From the NCBI GenBank assembly GCA_964349045.1, contig CAYGFI010000007.1, forward strand, positions 11,063 to 75,062: DNA of 64,000 nt, given 5' to 3'. Made by a program: the position numbers and the translations under genes. Positions 47,171 to 56,412 of this stretch are shown here, one piece after another; within the stretch, counting starts at the first letter, position 1; each line of letters starts with the position of its first letter. This DNA comes from JACJXF01 sp964349045. Its GTDB lineage: Bacteria; Bacteroidota; Bacteroidia; Bacteroidales; GCA-2748055. The notes below the pieces were generated by a model. It searched no databases and was not told where the DNA came from. It worked only from the letters and a program-made list of their open reading frames with translations.

Positions 47171-50100
47171 ATGATCAATTTACGCCTGTTTACCGGAATA
47201 ATGCTCTTGCTAAGCATTACCCAAAGCTGCAACCAGCCTGACATACGCGACACCAAACAAGTAAAAATCTGGGAGGAATCCACGCTCATTCCTACTTATG
47301 TTGTTGACCCTGCAAGTACCACTCCCAGGTTCTACGACGGCCGGGCATACCAGGGAGCCCAGGGAAGGGTGTACCCTTACCCGATAAATGAGAATCTCTC
47401 CAGAAGGAAAGTTGACAGGGAATACCTTATGGTTTATATTGAAAATGAATATATTAAAGTTGATGTTTTACCGGAGATAGGCGGCCGCTTATGGGGAGCA
47501 TTGGACAAAACAAACAACCATGAATTCATCTATCGCCAACATGTAGTTAAACCTGCTCTTGTTGGAATGCTGGGAGCCTGGCTGGAAGGTGGGATTGAAT
47601 GGAATTTTCCTCATCACCACAGGCCGAATGCATTTATGCCGGTGGATTATGACATCAGGGAAAATCCTGACGGTAGCGCAACCCTTTGGATCGGTGAACT
47701 GGAGATCCGGGACCGGATGAAATTTATGCTTGGGATATCAGTCTATCCCGGAAAATCGTATTTCGAGGTTACATTCCACCCTATTAACGCAACGCCCTTC
47801 ACAAATTCGTTTCTCTATTTCGCCAATACAAGCGTTCATACCAACGATAATTACCAGGTATTGTTCCCCCCTTCAACGGTATTGGGAACCTATCATGCCA
47901 AAAACGAATTTTTGAAGTGGCCCATATCACACGAAGTATTTAATGATGTTGATTATACCAGGGGAGTTGATGTTAGCTGGTGGAAGAACCACGAGGAGTG
48001 GACCTCCATTTTCGCTTACAATTATGAGGATGATTTCGTTGGGGGGTATGACCATGGAATAGGGGCGGGGACGATGATCGTATCCAACCATAACATAGCC
48101 CCGGGGAAAAAATTCTGGACATGGAGCAATGGCCCCCGCGGTAAGATGTGGGATAAATCCCTTACAGATTCTGATGGCCCTGCCCTCGAATTAATGGTGG
48201 GAGGGTATTCAGACAATCAGCCGGATTATAGCTGGCTTCAGCCTTATGAGTCGAAGTACCTTAAACAATACTGGTACCCGATACGGGGAATTAATGGCGT
48301 GAAAAATGCCGGCATCGATGCTGCCGTCAACCTTGAATTTCCGGTAAATGGCAAACTCAGTCTTGGATTTAACACAACTTCCCGGCAGGAAAATGCAAAA
48401 GTATTAGTCACCATAAAGGATAAAACAATTTTTGAACAGAAAATTACGATCGATCCTGCCAATCCCTTCATAAAGGAGATCGGCGTTCCCCTAAATACAA
48501 TTCAGACAGATGTCAGAGTGACTTTGTCTTCGGTTGAAGGGAAGGAGTTGATAAGCTATCAACCGGCTGAGAATCCTGATTTGCCATTTCCGGAAGTTAC
48601 CAGGCCGCCAAAATCCCCGAAGGAAATCAGTTCTGTGGAGGAGCTTTACCAGGCCGGCTTAAGGATTTCCCAGTTTCACAGCGCAAGCCTGGAACCATAC
48701 CCGTATTATGAAGAGGCCCTCAGCCGGGATCCTGGAGACTACAGGGTCAACACAGCCCTTGGCTTACTCTATCTAAGGAGAGGTATTTACGATAAGGCCG
48801 AAAATCACCTGCGGGCCGCGGTTAAAAGAATAACGCAGAATCACACAAAACCAAGGGACGGAGAGGCTTATTATTACCTGGGACTGTGCCAGAGATTCAG
48901 GGGAGAGGAAAAGGAAGCCTATAAAAACTTCTACCAGGCAACGTGGAGCTACGCGTTTCATTCAGCCGCGTATTTTCAGCTTGCACAAATGGACTTTAGT
49001 CGGGGTAACTACGATCTGGTGCTTGAAAACATTGATCGTTCACTCACAACAAACGCAAACAACACCAGGGCAAGGAACCTTAAATCTGCCCTTCTCAGAA
49101 AGCAGAATTTGCCTGCGCTTGCATTGGAAGTAAGCAGCGGGACAATGGAGTTTGACCCTCTCGATTTTGGGTCCCGTTTCGAGAGTTTCCTGGCCAACAA
49201 ATTGTTGGGTAACAACCCCGAATCCGGCAAAATTTTACTGGAACTGAAGAGAAAGATGAGGGGATATTCTGAGTCTTGCCTCGAACTATCCCTCGAATAT
49301 GCCAATGCCGGTTTAATTGATGAGGCAATCGAAGTTCTTTCTGATTCTGAACTCACGAGCCTGGGAACGATTGGAGATTCGCCAATGAGAGAATATTATC
49401 TTGGCTTTTTCTGTTCAAAGAAAGGCGATTCTTCAAAAGCTCTTGATCATTTGAAGAAGGCATCAATGATGTCACCTGATTATTGTTTCCCATTCAGGCT
49501 CGAAGAAATCGAAATACTGGAGACTGCCCGCAGCATCAATCCTTCCGATTCAAAAGCGCCATTCTATCTCGGAAATCTGCTGTTTGAAATGCAACCTGAA
49601 AAAGCTATCAGCTTTTGGGAAAAATCATCGGAACTGGATGGTTCATTCGCCCTTGTGCACAGGAATCTTGGAATGGCATATTACAAAACATACAATGATA
49701 TCGCCAGGTCTGTGGCAAGTTACGAAAAAGCTGTTTCATTGAACCGGTCAGAACAAAGATGGTTTTTTGAACTGGACCTGATCTATGCTGCGGCGAGGAC
49801 AGATCCCGTGAAACGGCTCAAACTCTTAATGGATAACCGGGAGGTTATTGAGAATAATAACGTTGTTGATGCGCTGTCACGGATCATATTGCTGCTCGTG
49901 CAATCGGGCAGGTATGATGAAGCCCTTGCAATGTGCGGTAGTCGTGATTTTCCGCAATGGGAAGGCGTTGATAAGATGTACGGATCCTATCTGAATGCCT
50001 GCCTCCTCAGGGGATACGGACATCTGAGGGCCGGTCGCTACAAAGAAGCGCTCAATGATGGTTTTACTGCGCAGAAATACCCTGAAAATATGATGGTCGC

Positions 50101-50539
50101 TGAAGAGTACAGGGGAGGTCGGGCCTGCGAGGCATATTATTTCGTTGGCCTGGTTTATGAAAAGATGGGCAATCTTAAAAATGCCAGGGAAGCATGGACA
50201 AAAGCGGTCAATCTGCGCCAAAACGATCAGCTTTCAGATATATATTTTTACAAGGCCATGTGTTTAAAAAAGCTTGGAAAAACGGATGAGGCCGGTAAAA
50301 TATTTAACGGACTGATCAGCTATGGAAAAGAAAGACTTGAAAGGGAAGAAATAGACTTCTTTGCAAAATTCGGGGAACGCCTGACACCTGACGACCGAAA
50401 GGCTGATGCACATTATCTTATCGGCCTTGGATACCTGGGCAAGGATATGCAGCAGGAAGCTAAAAAGGAATTTTCCGATGCGGAAAAGCTAAATATGAAC
50501 CATATCTGGGCGAAAGAATATCTGTCCAGGTTGCAGTAA
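47171..50539 (+). CDS. DUF5107 and TPR-repeat lipoprotein
   Basis: A 1122-residue protein, probably a lipoprotein (SITQSCNQP). Residues about 20-430 form a DUF5107 domain, a beta-sandwich related to galactose-mutarotase-like folds (NEYIKVDVLPEIGGRLWGALDK, LEGGIEWNFPHHHRPN, WTWSNGPRGKMWDKS). From about residue 480 to the end there are many TPR helices (EEALSRDPGDYRVNTALGLLYLRRGIYDKAENHL, and DEAGKIFNGLISYGKE near the end). Such proteins occur beside glycan loci and may bind or present sugars. It starts 6 bases after the GH50-like gene. The enzymatic role, if any, is unknown. Confidence 0.8.
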   Translation: MINLRLFTGIMLLLSITQSCNQPDIRDTKQVKIWEESTLIPTYVVDPASTTPRFYDGRAYQGAQGRVYPYPINENLSRRKVDREYLMVYIENEYIKVDVLPEIGGRLWGALDKTNNHEFIYRQHVVKPALVGMLGAWLEGGIEWNFPHHHRPNAFMPVDYDIRENPDGSATLWIGELEIRDRMKFMLGISVYPGKSYFEVTFHPINATPFTNSFLYFANTSVHTNDNYQVLFPPSTVLGTYHAKNEFLKWPISHEVFNDVDYTRGVDVSWWKNHEEWTSIFAYNYEDDFVGGYDHGIGAGTMIVSNHNIAPGKKFWTWSNGPRGKMWDKSLTDSDGPALELMVGGYSDNQPDYSWLQPYESKYLKQYWYPIRGINGVKNAGIDAAVNLEFPVNGKLSLGFNTTSRQENAKVLVTIKDKTIFEQKITIDPANPFIKEIGVPLNTIQTDVRVTLSSVEGKELISYQPAENPDLPFPEVTRPPKSPKEISSVEELYQAGLRISQFHSASLEPYPYYEEALSRDPGDYRVNTALGLLYLRRGIYDKAENHLRAAVKRITQNHTKPRDGEAYYYLGLCQRFRGEEKEAYKNFYQATWSYAFHSAAYFQLAQMDFSRGNYDLVLENIDRSLTTNANNTRARNLKSALLRKQNLPALALEVSSGTMEFDPLDFGSRFESFLANKLLGNNPESGKILLELKRKMRGYSESCLELSLEYANAGLIDEAIEVLSDSELTSLGTIGDSPMREYYLGFFCSKKGDSSKALDHLKKASMMSPDYCFPFRLEEIEILETARSINPSDSKAPFYLGNLLFEMQPEKAISFWEKSSELDGSFALVHRNLGMAYYKTYNDIARSVASYEKAVSLNRSEQRWFFELDLIYAAARTDPVKRLKLLMDNREVIENNNVVDALSRIILLLVQSGRYDEALAMCGSRDFPQWEGVDKMYGSYLNACLLRGYGHLRAGRYKEALNDGFTAQKYPENMMVAEEYRGGRACEAYYFVGLVYEKMGNLKNAREAWTKAVNLRQNDQLSDIYFYKAMCLKKLGKTDEAGKIFNGLISYGKERLEREEIDFFAKFGERLTPDDRKADAHYLIGLGYLGKDMQQEAKKEFSDAEKLNMNHIWAKEYLSRLQ

Positions 50540-50723
50540 GCCGGAAGGCATAACACCAGGTTTACTGTGTGCTGCCGGATTTGAAAATTCCAATAAAATA
50601 TTGATTACAGAATTAATTACAGCCGAAAAACCGGAAAGATCAGACAACAATGCAAATCACACAGTGGCTCTTTCTATTTTCGGTAAAACAGGTTAATAAA
50701 ATAAATAACTTAAACCAGAAAAG

Positions 50724-52604
50724 ATGAATGCATTAAATTCCTTTTTAAGAATCACTTTCATTATTTTACTTATAACCTCCTGTACCTCAAAGGAAGAAAC
50801 GTTTGTGGTAAATTTCACGGGAACCCAATCAGAAAAAAAGTGGGCTGCGAGGGAACTGAACCCCGATTTGCCTTCTGACTGGTCTTCCTATGAGTACCTG
50901 ACATTTGATATGAAATCCTCTACCACACAGCGTTTTGATATTATTCTCTATGATAAAGATGGAACGCGCAGATTGCGAATAAATCCTTTTCAGGGAGCAT
51001 GGATCCGTATTTCTGTTCCATTGATCCATTTTCAAAAGAGAAATACACAGGGACATGATATGGCGGCTATCTGGAAAACACCGCGACACGCGGGCTGGAT
51101 AGAATTCACCACCACGGTAGGTTCAATTACCCGGGTTGATTCGATTGGTTTGCAGATGCAGCATCCCATTGGGACACAAACCCTCGGGCTAAGTAAAATA
51201 CGGCTTACAATGATTGCTGAGGATTCAATACTGAACCCGATACCCTTAGTGGATGAATTTGGACAGTGGATTCCCGACGAATGGCCCGGCAAAGCAAAAA
51301 CAACAGATGATCTTAAGGCTGCATGGAGCAAAGAGGAAGCTTCACTGGCGCCGGGTGATTTTAATGTCTCAAAATATGGTGGTTTCCTTAACGCGAGGGC
51401 AAAAGCAACCGGGTTTTTCCGGGTTGAGAAAATACATGACAGGTGGTGGTTTGTTGATCCTGAAGGCTACCTCTTTTTTTCTGCAGGCGCTACCTGTATT
51501 ACACCTGGTTGGGGCCTGGCGCGTGTAAAGGGTCGCGAATATATTTATACTGCTCTTCCACCTGCAGATCTGAACAATGCCAGGACACGAGCCGGTGAGA
51601 CAGGTATTCCATCGTTTTATCTATGGAATCTTTCCCGTCGTTTTGGACCTGATTGGTACAATAAATGGATGGACTTTACCATCCGAAGGATGGACAACTG
51701 GGGGCTGAACACCATAGCAAACTGGTCAGATACCGGGTTTGGCTCCCTCCGGCGCAAACCTTATGTTGCAAATATCAGTGGATGGGGTATCAGTGCAAGT
51801 ACCATGGGTTTACCCGATGTTTATGCTCCCGGTTACGTTGAGTCAGTGGATAAAGCTGCAGCAAGGCAATGCCTGCCACTGAAGGATGATCCCTGGCTCC
51901 TGGGCTATTTTATCGGTAACGAACAACCATGGCCTGACAGGGAGCAGGAACTGATAAATGTTATCCTCGAAGGAGAGGATACCCCAATGAAGGCAGCCCT
52001 TAAAAATTATCTTGTCGCGGGAGATACACCGGAACGCCGCAAAACCTTCGCCTACGAAACCTTTACGAAATTTATTGAGATTGTTAATACTGCCATTAAG
52101 AAATATGATCCGAATCACCTGAACCTCGGCATCCGTTATGGCGGACATGCACCTGATGAAATAATTATCGCTTCAAAAGACTATTTTGATGTATTCAGCC
52201 TGAACGTGTATGATTATTCAGTTAAACCGGAAATGATGCAGAACATATATGACCTGACCGGGTTGCCGATTGTCATTGGCGAGTTTCATTTTGGTACGGC
52301 AGGTCGTGGACTCTCCCCCTGGCTGGCACAGGTAAGTAACCTGGAAGAGAGAGGTGTAGGTTACCGCTATTACGTCGAAAATGCAGCGGCTCATCCCGCA
52401 CTTATCGGCACGCACTGGTTCCAGTGGATTGATCAGCCAAATACCGGACGCGGCGATGGAGAGAGTGGCCTGATAGGATTTGTTGATGTGACAGACCGCC
52501 CGTATAACGATCTGGTGGAGGCCTCAAAAGCAACGTTCCAAAGGCTCTTTGATGTACATTCCGGTAAGAAACCCCCATTCAGCATACAGGCAAAGGTGCA
52601 ATGA
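50724..52604 (+). CDS. GH50/beta-agarase-like lipoprotein, near-copy
   Basis: A 626-residue lipoprotein with lipobox LITSC. It matches the gene at 39285-41168 along its whole length, including the N-terminal segment TFVVNF, the barrel opening and the C-terminal FVDVTDRPYNDLVEASKATF. The acid/base is E400 (YFIGNEQPW) and the nucleophile E520 (IVIGEFHFG). It shows the complete N-terminus that the gap hides in its sister, and so helps date the two as an in-locus duplication. It is the last gene of the enzyme operon. Insertion-sequence remains follow. Confidence 0.78.
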   Translation: MNALNSFLRITFIILLITSCTSKEETFVVNFTGTQSEKKWAARELNPDLPSDWSSYEYLTFDMKSSTTQRFDIILYDKDGTRRLRINPFQGAWIRISVPLIHFQKRNTQGHDMAAIWKTPRHAGWIEFTTTVGSITRVDSIGLQMQHPIGTQTLGLSKIRLTMIAEDSILNPIPLVDEFGQWIPDEWPGKAKTTDDLKAAWSKEEASLAPGDFNVSKYGGFLNARAKATGFFRVEKIHDRWWFVDPEGYLFFSAGATCITPGWGLARVKGREYIYTALPPADLNNARTRAGETGIPSFYLWNLSRRFGPDWYNKWMDFTIRRMDNWGLNTIANWSDTGFGSLRRKPYVANISGWGISASTMGLPDVYAPGYVESVDKAAARQCLPLKDDPWLLGYFIGNEQPWPDREQELINVILEGEDTPMKAALKNYLVAGDTPERRKTFAYETFTKFIEIVNTAIKKYDPNHLNLGIRYGGHAPDEIIIASKDYFDVFSLNVYDYSVKPEMMQNIYDLTGLPIVIGEFHFGTAGRGLSPWLAQVSNLEERGVGYRYYVENAAAHPALIGTHWFQWIDQPNTGRGDGESGLIGFVDVTDRPYNDLVEASKATFQRLFDVHSGKKPPFSIQAKVQ

Positions 52605-52736
52605 AAAGATTTATCATACGAGAATCATTTTAAGTAGCGCATAAATTTAAAAGAAAATATCTATCATTCCTGCTCTGTTTTTCGTGTATAAATATTCTTG
52701 CAAAAGATAATTAACTTAAAATGGAGATAGTTTTAC

Positions 52737-52994
52737 TCAAAAAAAACTAATATCAGGATAATAAAAACAATATCGTATTTCGATAAAATTTTCACGTGAA
52801 GATGTAACTTTCATGGCCATAAAGCCTCCTCCTTCCCCTTGTCGCAAACGGTAACGCTTTAGCCAATAATAAAAAGTTGTGTAGGTAAGCCCTTGTTCTT
52901 TACAAAAAGTATGTTGGGGAAGATTGCTTTGTTGCCACTGTTCAATAAACGAGAACATTTTCTCTTTTTGTTGTTTCCTTTCCTGATTTTTCAT
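52737..52994 (-). pseudogene. IS66-family TnpA-like accessory protein, truncated
   Basis: An 85-residue product opening with the helix-turn-helix segment MFSFIEQWQQSNLPQHTFCKEQGLTYTTFYYWLKRYR, typical of the IS66 accessory protein TnpA. The C-terminus turns into FIEIRYCFYYPDISFF, which looks like read-through past the break. No TnpB or TnpC follows, so the element is dead. Confidence 0.7.
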
Positions 52995-53203
52995 AAATTC
53001 CTGTTTTTACCGGCAAAGCTAACCGGGAAAAGAGCAAACTATAAGATGCAGGTAGCCGAAGGCTTATCATTGTGAAGTAATCAGGCTGTCCGGTAAAAGT
53101 TACCGGTTGGAAAACCGGAAAACCATCTTTGAAAAACAAAATCAGTAAAAAAACTGGCGTTCTTTGATTTTTTTGTACGTTTAATCCGGGAAAAATGGGT
53201 ACG

Positions 53204-53250
53204 CTTATTTGCTAAAACCTGTGCATCCTTATTTGCTATTTTCTGTGCAT
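53204..53250. repeat. two copies of a 23-base repeat, possible IS end
   Basis: CTTATTTGCT-N5-CTGTGCAT occurs at 53204-53226 and 53228-53250 with 1 base between. Several IS families (IS21 among them) carry tandem terminal repeats of this size. It lies at the end of the cysteine-rich ORF. Family assignment is uncertain. Confidence 0.5.
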
Positions 53251-53459
53251 TGTAAGTTCCTGCTTACACTCCTGCGCCAAGTCCTCTGGTGATGCAGGCA
53301 TTTATCCCTATAGGCTGTATTTGTAGCGTAGTTCCTATGCTTCCACGCTCTTCGACTTGCCCGGCGACATTCCACATCCTTGCAATACTGTTGAATTTTT
53401 ACTCGTGGATTACATTGAAAAGTGCCTCCGCAATGAAGGCAGGTAAAGGTGTATTTCAT
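53229..53459 (-). pseudogene. cysteine-rich small protein, truncated
   Basis: A 76-residue product with a zinc-ribbon-like start (FTCLHCGG, then YCKDVECRRASRRAWKHRNYA). The basic stretch suits DNA or RNA binding. Its last residues (LQCTENSK) are read from the tandem repeat at 53204-53250, so the natural C-terminus has been lost. It resembles small proteins seen beside Bacteroidota insertion sequences, but I cannot name the family. Confidence 0.55.
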
Positions 53460-53549
53460 TCTGGTAATCTTTCAAAATACGAAAGATTACCGTTTTATTC
53501 GGAAAGTGAAATCAGGTGGTACCGTTTTTTACCGGTGGGTGGTATCAGT

Positions 53550-54020
53550 TTAGAACCTCGTTAAAAATCTAACCATATCCTCCACCAAATAGGCCCTGGA
53601 TCTTAATAATGATCTGTCATTGAGTGTTTCTATACTAGGTATATAGATAGAGGTCAATTCCCCATTTCGCAGACTTCTGGCAATCTTCCTGCTATCCCTC
53701 CTGTCTTCTTTTTGCAGCCGTTCTTTTTGAGTGACGGGAATGTCCGCCGCATTAACTACAATGTTATTTATCCCTAATTCCTGAAGTTTATAGTGTGTCC
53801 ACAATCCACTGAACCCAGCCTCATACGCTGAATGGTAAATAGCATTTGGGAAATTGGAATGAAGATAATCACTCAATACTTCTGGTTTTGGTGGCATCAC
53901 AAATGTTTTTAGTGTCATTTGATCAGACATTATTGTCACTTGCCAACTTTTTAAATGGACATCAAAACCTGCATAAATGTTTTGTCCTTCAAAATTCAAA
54001 TGATTAATTTGTGTTTGCAT
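53550..54020 (-). pseudogene. IS110-family transposase, N-terminal half only
   Basis: A 156-residue fragment with the DEDD nuclease motifs of IS110: AGFDVHLKSWQV, YEAGFSGLW and the basic-acidic segment TQKERLQKEDRRDSRKIARSL. Full IS110 transposases are about twice as long and end with a serine-containing domain. Here the frame stops right after VRFLTRF, at a junction with unrelated DNA (53550-53565). The remnant cannot be functional. Confidence 0.8.
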
Positions 54021-54175
54021 AAGTCATTGATTTTTATTTATTGAAAATCTAAATGTCATTCAAAAATAAGACTCTTTGACTTATGCTTTTATTAGCATTA
54101 TTCAAACATAGGGACTATTTATTATAGGGCGTTTTTCATCTTATGGCACTTAACCAAGTTAGTGGCTATTATTTT

Positions 54176-56059
54176 TTAATATTTCAATATTTTCATTAAT
54201 TTGGAAAATTTTACGGATTTTATAATTACAAAATATAAACCTTTTGGGTAATTTGAAATATCAATTTGCTCTGTATCACTTTTCATATCTTTTTTTAGTA
54301 AAAGCTTCCCATTTTCATCAATTATTGAAATTTCAGATTCAGAAGTCAGTCCTGTGATTTTAAGGAAAATTATATCTTCAGACGGGTTAGGATAGATGAT
54401 TACATTGTTTTTGAAATCACTTGCAATAAATTCGATAGCTGGATTAATTGTAATTTGGATGGTGTCGGAAAAAGAACATCCGTATTGATCTGTTACAAAC
54501 AAAGAAATATTATTGTCCCCAGCTGCAAAATCTGAGCTATTAACAATTACAGTATCGAGTGACGAACCGTTTGACCATAAATAGGATGCGTAATCAGAAT
54601 TCACTTTCAATATTACGCTTTCAAAAGCATTTATAATTGTATCGTTACCTAAATAAAAAGAAGGTAATGGAACCTCTTTAATTTTTATTGTATCAGACTT
54701 CATACAACCGGTATCATCAGTTACGCCCACAGAAAATACACCTCCCTGACTTATTGAAATTTTCCCGGATGTTTCATTATTTGACCAAAGATATGAATAT
54801 GCACTATTGATACTTCCAGCAACCAGAACATTTTGGGTATCTTCACATAGTATAGTGTCTCCGATAATTTTAGAGAAAGGGATAGGACAGATATCAATAC
54901 CTGTTTTTATCAGATAAATCATTGGGATCGTATAACCAACACTACAATAACCTGCAATAACAAATCCACTATCAATGGTTTGTTGTGCGGAATTAAAATA
55001 ATAACTATTATTAGCTACTCTATAAAATTTTTGCCAATTCTGTCTTCCTAAAGAATCAGTATTTACTATTAGTATTTTAGAGTCTCCAGAGCCATAATCA
55101 TTCGAATTACCAAAAAGCATATAGCCCCCATCATATGTTTGCGAAATTACAGCAGCTCCCTCAGAACCATCACCGCCATAGGTATTGGACCAAACTGGAT
55201 TACCTTCCCGATCGACTTTTAATAGATAGAAATCCAATTCTGTTTTATTAATTGGAATTGTAGATCCAGCTAAAACATAATTTCCTTCCTTAGTTTGTTT
55301 TACATCATTTCCGAAAGATGGTATGTCCCCTCCATATTCATGTATCCAGGCTGTGTTGCCTGCTTCATTGGTTTTAATTAGAAATATATGGAAATCCGTT
55401 TTATATGAATTATTAGGAAAGTGGGTAGTTCTGGCTATGGAACCAATGACAACAAATCCATTATCAGTTGTTTGAATTACAGTTCCCGAAAACGCTGATT
55501 CTGAATCCCCAAAACGTTTTAACCAGAGCTTTTCACCATTGGCATTTATTTTCATTAAAAAAATTTTAGTGGTATCAATTGTAACATTGGTCGACCCGAC
55601 AAGGATATATCCACTATCATTGGTTTGTTGAACACATGTAACAAAATAGCCTTTATCTTCACCATAAATCTTAGTCCATAAAGTATCTCCTTTACTATCA
55701 GTTTTTATAATAAACATTTTAGGATATGAAGGATATCCATTATCTGTTTGACCAGTAATGATATAACCGCCATCTTTAGTCTGCTGTACCGAGTTTCCGC
55801 AATCATATCCTAGCGAACCATATGTTTTTGTCCAGATTGTATCTCCGAAAATATTGGTTTTTATTAAACACGCATCGAAATTTCCTAATCCAGACTTTTC
55901 TGTTTGTCCAGCAATAATATATCCACTATCAGAAGTTTGTACAATTGATTTTGCCATTTCTATATTATTCGTATAATAGATTTTTTCAAATGCAACCTGT
56001 CCTTTAAGAACGCTATTTAAAATCAGTAATATCAGGATTGTAAGAATTGCTTTTTTCAT
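54176..56059 (-). CDS. secreted beta-propeller protein with T9SS tail
   Basis: A 627-residue protein with signal peptide (ILTILILLILNSVLKGQ). About seven repeats of roughly 50 residues follow, each with a core like SVQQTKDGGYIITGQT and a WTKTYG-type strand, suggesting a seven-bladed propeller. After them come two short PKD-like beta-domains (SAYSYLWSNNETSG, DYASYLWSNGS) and a T9SS sorting domain starting at VIIYPNPSEDI. It is probably a surface adhesin or binding protein. It is AT-rich like the defence genes beyond it, unlike the glycan locus. No link to DISARM is known. Confidence 0.85.
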   Translation of the reverse strand: MKKAILTILILLILNSVLKGQVAFEKIYYTNNIEMAKSIVQTSDSGYIIAGQTEKSGLGNFDACLIKTNIFGDTIWTKTYGSLGYDCGNSVQQTKDGGYIITGQTDNGYPSYPKMFIIKTDSKGDTLWTKIYGEDKGYFVTCVQQTNDSGYILVGSTNVTIDTTKIFLMKINANGEKLWLKRFGDSESAFSGTVIQTTDNGFVVIGSIARTTHFPNNSYKTDFHIFLIKTNEAGNTAWIHEYGGDIPSFGNDVKQTKEGNYVLAGSTIPINKTELDFYLLKVDREGNPVWSNTYGGDGSEGAAVISQTYDGGYMLFGNSNDYGSGDSKILIVNTDSLGRQNWQKFYRVANNSYYFNSAQQTIDSGFVIAGYCSVGYTIPMIYLIKTGIDICPIPFSKIIGDTILCEDTQNVLVAGSINSAYSYLWSNNETSGKISISQGGVFSVGVTDDTGCMKSDTIKIKEVPLPSFYLGNDTIINAFESVILKVNSDYASYLWSNGSSLDTVIVNSSDFAAGDNNISLFVTDQYGCSFSDTIQITINPAIEFIASDFKNNVIIYPNPSEDIIFLKITGLTSESEISIIDENGKLLLKKDMKSDTEQIDISNYPKGLYFVIIKSVKFSKLMKILKY

Positions 56060-56317
56060 TTCTGTTGATTTATTTAGAATTGTGTAGACATTTATTAGGA
56101 CGAGTCAAAATGCCCTATAACGTTTGAGTGTATGCGCCGTAAAGGATTTCGGAGCTGCGTTCCTATCCCCCGGCACAAAATTTGATACGGGTGATGACCT
56201 TCGCATACCACTGAAACCCTTATGGAGTATACACTTTGTTGTGCGTTCGTTCTTTTTCTCGTCATAATCTGCCGTGTCAAGTTATCATGAATGCCTGCAC
56301 TGGCGTTGTGCGTTGGC

Positions 56318-56382
56318 TTGCACTCTCTTTTGCTTTTGCCTATCTTGCCTATGCGTTGTGGCAAAAGCAAATGTGAGTGCAA
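56318..56382. repeat. 23-bp imperfect inverted repeat in the 56.1-56.4 kb spacer
   Basis: The left arm at 56318-56340 (TTGCACTC...GCTTTTGCC) and the right arm at 56360-56382 (GGCAAAAGC...GAGTGCAA) pair with three mismatches around a 19-base loop. The whole spacer 56060-56412 has no credible gene; an ORF in it has no family features. TATAACG at about 56116 and its reverse complement CGTTATA near 56392 face each other at the spacer borders. The element type is not identified. Confidence 0.65.
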
Positions 56383-56412
56383 ATGCGTTGGCGTTATATG
56401 CAGTATCGTTTG

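Larger units (their letters stand above)
52737..54020 (-). mobile_element. cluster of broken insertion sequences
   Basis: Three partial transposon-type genes lie in tandem on the minus strand, all shorter than their families. They include an IS66-like TnpA, a cysteine-rich small protein, and the front half of an IS110 transposase. A 24-bp tandem repeat lies between them at 53204-53250. The region separates the glycan locus from the T9SS and defence genes. No intact element is present. Confidence 0.75.

Noticed and set aside
39285..52604. Calling the locus an agar-degrading locus
   Set aside because: GH50-like motifs alone do not prove agarase activity, and no sulfatase or confirmed anhydrogalactosidase was seen.
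56095..56382. 95-residue minus-strand ORF
   Set aside because: It lies in the inverted-repeat spacer, has no domain features, and its reading is explained by the structured repeat.
56318..56382. Integron attC site
   Set aside because: The opposed ends and imperfect stem recall attC, but the core GTTRRRY consensus is not met and no integrase is in the window.
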